Of a stretch of 64,000 nt of DNA, positions 56,025 through 64,000 are shown in pieces. The notes below the pieces were generated by a model. That model ran no database searches. It was not told the origin of the DNA and saw only the letters and a program-made list of their open reading frames with translations. Positions within the stretch are counted from its first letter, which is position 1; every line of letters begins with the position of its first letter. This DNA is from Gerris lacustris (lineage: Eukaryota; Arthropoda; Insecta; Hemiptera; Gerridae), in the NCBI GenBank assembly GCA_951217055.1, contig OX578277.1, positions 66,620,388 through 66,684,387 of the forward strand, in the 5' to 3' direction. The translations under genes were made by a program, and so were the position numbers.

Positions 56025-56529
56025 ACAGTATCAATTTTGTAATTTCAACTGGCCGCCATTTTGAAACGATGAAAGATAAAAAGCTCTGGTTTGCGGCAAA
56101 TGTTTTCTTTTTTCAAGGCCTTTTCAAATATGTATCACAGTATAGGGGTTCCAATTTTAAATTTTATAGTTGAATCCAATATGGCGGCAACCAAAATGGC
56201 GGGAAAATGGGTACCCACAAAAAAAAATTGTTTTATGCATGATGAAGATTACAACAAACCGCAGTTATATGTCTTGAATATTAACGGAGATAATTAGCCG
56301 TTGCCGAACTTTTGCCACACCCTTTATACATATGTATCAGGAGTGCATTCTGTTCGTTAAACTCTGTGAATCGCGATATCTCTAAATTGGTTACTCCTAT
56401 CAATAAGAGTGATAATATCTTTTTTGTAGGTAAATTTTCAAGCTACAAGTTTAATATTATATTATTTTTTTGTGACTGTGACCTTTAATGACATATTCAC
56501 AAAAAAACCGATTTTGAGAACTCCTAAAA

Positions 56530-56530
<1 letters not shown>
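56025..56530. repeat. right arm of the inverted repeat around gypsy remnant
   Basis: The partner of 52901-53403. Its match ends at 'gagaactcctaaaa', exactly where the composite element at 56530-58664 begins, showing that that element inserted into the arm. Confidence 0.8.
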
Positions 56531-58664
<2,134 letters not shown>

Positions 58665-58938
58665 ACAGCCTATAAAATTAAAATAACCTTAAGCTATCAG
58701 ACCCCATGAATAGGATTTTAAATTATACTTGTTGTGAGCAATACAAAGAAACGTTACTTAAAAAATTGTGATCTAAACTGCAAAAAAACGTGGACCCTGA
58801 AATCTTTTTTTTTAATAGCCTTTATTGCAAAATATAATAGTTCATAATATATTACAATTATATAATATATAATAATAAAAGTTCTTCATTGTACTTACAT
58901 AAAGTATAGAATAAAATAAGAATTCTTTATGTTTATTA

Positions 58939-59685
58939 TTATTGTTTAGCCCATCTAAGGGCATAGGCCTCTCCCAATTTTTCCCATGCAGTCCTATTTT
59001 TTGCACTCCTGTGCCACAACATACCGCAAAACCTGGTAATATCGTCTCTCCATCTCTGTACTGGCCTTCCTCTTTTTCTTATGCCATGTCTGGGGTACCA
59101 TTCAGTTAGGCGCTGAGCCCATCTCTGTTCTTCCATCCTGGCAACATGTCCTGCCCATAGCCACTTCGTTTTTAAAATTGCTGCTCTCAGGTCTCTTAAG
59201 CCTGTTTCCAACCTCAAATCCTTTTTACGCCTTTTATCTTTAAGTTTCACTTTCATTAGGCTTCGCTCCATTGATTTTTGTACAACCTCAAGGTAGTTCA
59301 AGACCTTTTCCGAGAGCGCCCAAGTTTGGCAGCCATATGTCAAGCAGGGAATGATGCAACTATTGAATACCTTTCCTTTTAATTGTGGTGGCATGCTGCT
59401 TTTAAAAATATATTTAAGGGACCAGAATTTCTGCCAAGCTAAGTTGGACCTTCTTTTTACTTCTTTGAGGGTACTATCTTTGTCGAAGGAGATAAGTTGT
59501 CCTAGGTAAATTGCATTATTACCCCACTTAAGTTGCTTCCCATCTATTTTTATTTCCCTTTCCTCTCCATTCGTTAGTAAGCAAGTTTTCTCTGGGTTGA
59601 TTTGTAGACCCACCGGTAGGCTAGCCTCTTTTAATTCTTGAAGCATAGAAGAGAGAAGAAATCTTTCGAATCTTACGAATATCAA
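58939..59685 (-). CDS. 5'-truncated non-LTR retrotransposon reverse transcriptase (RTE-like)
   Basis: A 248-codon intact frame equals the C-terminal part of a non-LTR reverse transcriptase. It contains GLQINPEKTCLL, YLGQLIS, PCLTYGCQTWALSEK, then WLWAGHVARMEEQRW and GIRKRGRPVQRWRDDI, a block typical of the C-terminus of RTE/BovB-like endonuclease-reverse transcriptases. The catalytic palm lies upstream and is absent, as expected for 5' truncation during target-primed reverse transcription. Full-length proteins are around 1000 residues. It lies on the minus strand with a T-rich 3' flank near 58805-58815. There are no stops, so the insertion is fairly young. It is not a host gene. Confidence 0.9.
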   Translation of the reverse strand: MIFVRFERFLLSSMLQELKEASLPVGLQINPEKTCLLTNGEEREIKIDGKQLKWGNNAIYLGQLISFDKDSTLKEVKRRSNLAWQKFWSLKYIFKSSMPPQLKGKVFNSCIIPCLTYGCQTWALSEKVLNYLEVVQKSMERSLMKVKLKDKRRKKDLRLETGLRDLRAAILKTKWLWAGHVARMEEQRWAQRLTEWYPRHGIRKRGRPVQRWRDDITRFCGMLWHRSAKNRTAWEKLGEAYALRWAKQ

Positions 59686-59689
59686 ATTG

Positions 59690-60300
59690 AGTATGAATTC
59701 TCTAAGAAACTAACTACCTATTTCAAAACGGAATAAACCATGCGTTAGATAATTAAATGGAAATTTAAAATCAAATGTTTTCTAAAGCTTTTTGATTTTT
59801 TTAGATTTAAATTTAGTATTACTTACTATCCAACGCCCACTATTGGCTATTAGCCATTTGGTGACACGTAGAATGAATGTTATTTATGAAATATTTTTGT
59901 CCGAATACGTCTGACCGATTTTTTTCTTTTACCTCTATTTTCCTACTTAAAATTGACGAACACTAGTCAGGCCCGAGTCGGCCAGCCCAGGCAATAATTC
60001 CTAGCCGCACAATTGCTATAGACGAGGGGACCCAAGTGTTGTCCTACACATGATTCTGGCTTGAAACAAAAATTGGCTATTGGAATCAACTTTACTCCTT
60101 TATCCTATGTTCCCGTTCAGGGCCGACTGGGGCCGATCTAGTACACAGATCTTAATTCAATGCAATGGCACTTAATTCCATCAACAAAATCCCTAGTTGG
60201 CTCAGGCCGGTACAGACCAAATAGCGCGCGTATGCGTCCTAATCCTAATTCATTTTAATGCGCATTTATTTTTATAGGTAAAATCTGGGCCTAACCGGCA
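59690..60300. other. non-coding DNA, no feature seen
   Basis: The sequence is moderately AT-rich with some GC-richer patches (about 59965-60010, 60110-60240). No gene or bounded repeat was recognised. Confidence 0.4.
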
Positions 60301-60301
60301 A

Positions 60302-60374
<73 letters not shown>
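60302..60374. repeat. (AT)n microsatellite
   Basis: An uninterrupted AT array of about 36 units. Confidence 0.95.
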
Positions 60375-60377
<3 letters not shown>

Positions 60378-60399
60378 ATGATAATGATATATATATTAT

Positions 60400-61225
60400 A
60401 TTATTTTTTATATGTAATAATATAATATAGGCTCACTACTTCGCATGACGCTTACTTGGTTTCTACCCATTTTAGACTGTTTGCTAGCTTGGTTTCTCGC
60501 TCCACATTCAGCGTAGGAATAAGTTGATTGATTGTAGGGGGGGGGGATGCACTAGGGCTCTAGTGAATCCAAAAAGCCCTCATTCATTAAAATCGGTTCA
60601 GTAGTTAAGGCTGTAGGTGCGTCAACGTAAAATGAAGGAAGAATAAGAATAAGAATAAGAAGTCATCAAAACTACCATTTTTAAACCTATTTTTCTCTAC
60701 TTCAACTTGACCGATTTCGACATTTTTTAATTTTATTTTGATCTACAGGACCCGGCCTTAAAGATATTAAAACATTATTTCGGTAGCTTGTATGTATTCC
60801 ACGCTGCAGGCCCTCAAAAACCCTTGTTTGTCACCTACAGTATATATACACTGGCAGCTTTTGTGAAATTTTGACTTTTTGACTTGGCGGGGCGGAACGC
60901 TGCCACGTTCCTAAATACGTGTGGCATATTGTTGGGAGTTATTAAGAAATTTTATTTAATTTCTGAATATGAGGTTAGAAATTGAAATTATAGTTTTGCC
61001 AGGGGGTATAAATTACAATATTACAATTATTCGCCATAAGATCTGCGATAATGATAATTAGAATGTTTTTTTTAGTTTAAAATGGATTTCTTCCAAAAAG
61101 ATTTGTCATTTGTAATATATAACGTCTAGATAATCTTGCTTAGCATAAGAGTTGTAATGGCAGTTTATGAACCGATCCCATTTATAAAAAGAAATTCACA
61201 ACACATTCTATAGTAAAGCTCAGTA
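60400..61225. other. repeat-like DNA without a gene
   Basis: 'gacttggcggggcggaac' (about 60880) resembles the 'cttggcggggtgt' ends of the composite element at 56530-58664. A (GAATAA)n stretch (about 60641-60660) and a 10-base G run (60537-60546) are present. Confidence 0.4.
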
Positions 61226-61229
61226 ATCC

Positions 61230-62640
61230 AGGGGGGGGCAAGGACGGCAAATGCCCAGGGGCCCGGGTCTCCAGGGGGCCCGTGCATTCGGGGGGCGGCC
61301 CTGGTTTTTTATAACCAAAAAAGGCAAGATGGATATTGTAATTAGAGGATAACTATATGGGCCCGAATAGCGGGCGTACCCAGGTGCCCCCAAATAAAAC
61401 AAAAACATGAAACTACTATCTTTGTACTAATGTCGGTAGAGGCCCCTTTAGAACATAATGAAATCTAACTTATACTTCTATACTATTGTAAGGGGGCCCC
61501 ATTCAATTAGAAAGCAAATTTTATTTTTTCTCGTCAATTTTTTTTTGGCGAGGGGCCCCTATGCCCTAGCTAAGTTTGGGAGGCACAGGCCCGGGCCCCC
61601 TGGAGCCCCGGACCTCTGGGTGCGGCGCTGGATTTTTACAACCAAAAAGGCAATATAGATATTGTGATTAGTGGCATAACTATAGGCTTGAATTATGAGG
61701 GGTGACCCCAGTGCCAAGGAGCCCCCAAATAAAAAAGAAACATGAAAGTACTATCTTTGTACCAATGTCGGTAGAGGCCCCATTAGAGCTTAATTAAATC
61801 TAACTTGGAATTATACTTCTATACTATTATAAGGGGACCCCCATTCTTCAGTTTTGAACGCAAATGTTTTTTTTGTTTTTTCTTATGAATTTTTTTTTGG
61901 CGAGGGCCCCCAATGCCATTGCTAAGGTTGGGAGGCAAAGTTGATTCACGCAACGGAAATTTAACAGACACAAATACAAAACTTAACCAACAATACATAT
62001 ATGTATTTGAAATTCGTCCCCACCAAACATCTTTGCCCTCAGAAATTCTTAAAACTCACCTTTTTGCACATAAATTTTAAAAAAATGTCGGACCCCCCTC
62101 CGTTATTTCTTCAAAAGGGCCCTGATGCTAAGTTCATCACTGATTGTGAAGAACATAAAATTATTCCCAATGTGTCATGAGTCATGAGTATCTTTTTTTG
62201 AGAAAGTTGGAATTTTAGGGTTTCATTTAGTTACTTAGATTTTTTATCTTATTCAATATGGTCAATGTTAATTTATAAGAGAGAAACTGACAGACAAATC
62301 ATATTGACATACTGAATACTGATATTAATATTTTTTACTAATAATGCAGCTCTTTTTACTCTTTTTTTTTTTAAAAAAATGCGTTGATTATTTTGATTTG
62401 TTTTCTCTTAATCTCGCTATTTTAGCAAACAATTTATATTATGTATTTTACAAAGTGTAAAAGAAGGTTTTTTAATGATACTTACCAGCTATAAAACTAC
62501 TCAATTATTTGTTTTTTTCAGCCCATCTTAGTTAAACATCAAAATGCGTCCCCACCAGATATCTTTTCCTCTAAGGACAAAATTGCCCTCAGAAATCCTT
62601 AAAACTCATATTTTGGTAATTAAATTTTAACATTTTTTTC
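61230..62640 (+). repeat. GGCCCC-rich repeat, partly duplicated
   Basis: Two diverged tandem units of about 330 bp (from about 61303 and 61632; 'aaccaaaaaaggcaagat' versus 'aaccaaaaaggcaatata') precede a single downstream body (to 62640). The body is shared, in the opposite direction, with 45180-46100, and the 'gtccccaccaaacatcttt' segment also appears twice (about 62015 and 62550). It is probably a hAT-type non-autonomous family. The short open frames are repeat-derived. Confidence 0.7.
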
Positions 62641-63415
62641 TGGGCTTAATTATTGTTTTTGCTAAATCCGCATTTAATATTTCAATGCCCCCCCCCCCCC
62701 CCCCAAACTGTTTTCTATATATGCTATTGTTCTTGATCTTTAGTTTGTTGGTCACATTCATTGTATTCTTTCTACAAATATTATTTATAAACAAAATACC
62801 TCTCTACGGGTATTTATCCCAAACGCTAGAGACCATTTTAGAGGTGAATATACATAATATGTTTTAGAGTGCAGTCATTTATGGTACAATTTTTTAATTT
62901 TTACAATTTTTTTTATTATTATCGTTTTTAAGATTTATAGAGTTGGATGAAATATTAGTTAATTAGCGATAATCTTTGTTCACTCACTGAATAAATTTGA
63001 GATATCCTTTTATATTTTTAACATCACAAATACATTCTTTTATTTTGAATCTCCAAGATATTCTCGTAAAAACTGAATTTTTGGTAAAGATAATTTAAGT
63101 CTCTGAATCGGCCCTCAGGGTTCTGATGAGAGGATCTCCCCGTCATGTTGTTACCTGCGGCCCTACGGACAAAAACTAGCTTCACAAAAACTTCTAATCC
63201 GTCTCAGCCTACACCCCCTTTACAAGAGGTTTTGAATTATCTCTTCCTTTGAAGCCTCGTCTCTCGTCATCTGGTACTCTTTTCAAAACCTCACCTTACA
63301 TCCTATTTTCGTTACCCTATGACTAAAGTACAACTGCAAACAATAGAATAACGGAAAAAACCGGTTTGTGCTGTCGTTTAAGTTTTTAAATTTAATAAAC
63401 ATAGTTTCTACTAGA
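62641..63415. other. AT-rich DNA with a 17-base C run
   Basis: The C run is 62688-62704. The rest shows no gene. 'tctcgtcatctggtactctt' and its surroundings (63100-63340) are GC-richer but unrecognised. Confidence 0.4.
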
Positions 63416-63418
63416 TAA

Positions 63419-63804
63419 TTACTACGTTTCCATGATGTTTAAATACGGATTGAATCCTAATTTGGGATTTAACAAGTTAGGTGTTTCCATAAGTAATAGT
63501 GAATCCGTATTCAATACAAAATAAAAAAACAAACTTTTTCTTGGTTACTTTTGTTTTTGACTACAGTTTCTACAGAAATACACTAGGTTCGCTCACAACA
63601 CCGCACCGCTCTGCGCATGTCAGGATCGAGTTACGTGTTTCCATGCAACCAAGATCCAGATACGATCCCAGAATTTAGTGGATTGTATCGGGATCAGGAT
63701 CGTACTTAATCCATTTTGAATCTAGGTTTCCATGGACACTTAGGATCCAAAAACTGTATTCTACCCGTATTCAATCTGTATTTAAACATCATGGAAACGT
63801 AGTA
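63419..63804. mobile_element. 386-bp MITE
   Basis: TTACTACGTTTCCATGATG and its continuation (about 38 nt) at the left are mirrored at the right by CATCATGGAAACGTAGTAA, with one or two mismatches in the arms. Subterminal 'gtttccat' and 'ggatc' motifs recur. Possible TA-type target duplication, but the superfamily is not assigned. Confidence 0.8.
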
Positions 63805-64000
63805 AATATTTTAAGCCAAAAATATAAGAGGAAAATTGATTGATTAAGTGTTATCATAAGCATATTTTAACCTAAAACAAATATTATAAAAATAAAATGT
63901 GGAATCGAATACAATATTTAGAACGTGAGAGTTACTAAGTACTAAGTTGGTTCTTAATATTAATAACTTTTTATATTGTTTTTTCAATCTTTCGTAGTTA

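Noticed and set aside
53131..56297. Two similar ~67-codon frames (53131-53334 minus, 56091-56297 plus) as a conserved small protein
   Set aside because: They lie in the two arms of one inverted repeat; similarity follows from the DNA duplication and the sequence is repeat-like ('aatatggcggc' stretches).
60302..60374. Replication origin from the AT tract
   Set aside because: A simple (AT)n microsatellite gives no origin-specific evidence.

Overview
The window is AT-rich, repeat-dense nuclear DNA from an animal, most likely an insect or other arthropod. The evidence is intron-split genes with GT/AG junctions, tRNA-derived SINEs, many DNA transposons, and proteins of animal type (an Mpv17-family protein, a mitochondrial-type MsrB, neurochondrin). 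I cannot name the species. There are no operons, CRISPR arrays or bacterial features.

The left part (1-30,300) holds the host genes in two divergent pairs. The first coding exon of an Mpv17-like gene (7165-6890, minus) faces a six-exon gene for a 221-residue coiled-coil protein (8643-14771, plus) that I reconstructed from splice sites but do not recognise. A three-exon methionine-R-sulfoxide reductase B gene (26279-17237, minus, with a mitochondrial-type leader) faces a single-exon neurochondrin gene (27499-29718, plus). The genes are kept apart, and their introns filled, by mobile-element remains. The 7.2-kb second intron of MsrB carries a perfect 90-bp-arm palindrome, nested inverted repeats of about 3 kb, and a TTAA-flanked piggyBac-like MITE.

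The right part (30,300-64,000) has no host gene that I can support. It is a graveyard of elements, often one inside another: a Penelope-like element with a GIY-YIG domain, a hAT transposase C-terminus, several complete hAT-type elements with 8-bp target duplications (one splits a decayed non-LTR reverse transcriptase, another hosts a piggyBac-like MITE), several SINEs, a non-autonomous Helitron with both ends visible (50757-52388), a broken Ty3/gypsy pol between inverted repeats, a 2.1-kb composite inverted-repeat element with an internal 0.7-kb duplication, and a 5'-truncated RTE-like reverse transcriptase.

The most unusual cross-cutting signals are: (1) a hairpin resembling part of the hammerhead-ribozyme core, seen in four otherwise different repeat families; (2) a SINE palindrome whose turn-round point is the tRNA anticodon stem-loop, suggesting snap-back synthesis; (3) about eighteen poly(G)/poly(C) runs of 10-25 bases; and (4) two in-frame splice acceptors 51 bases apart in MsrB.
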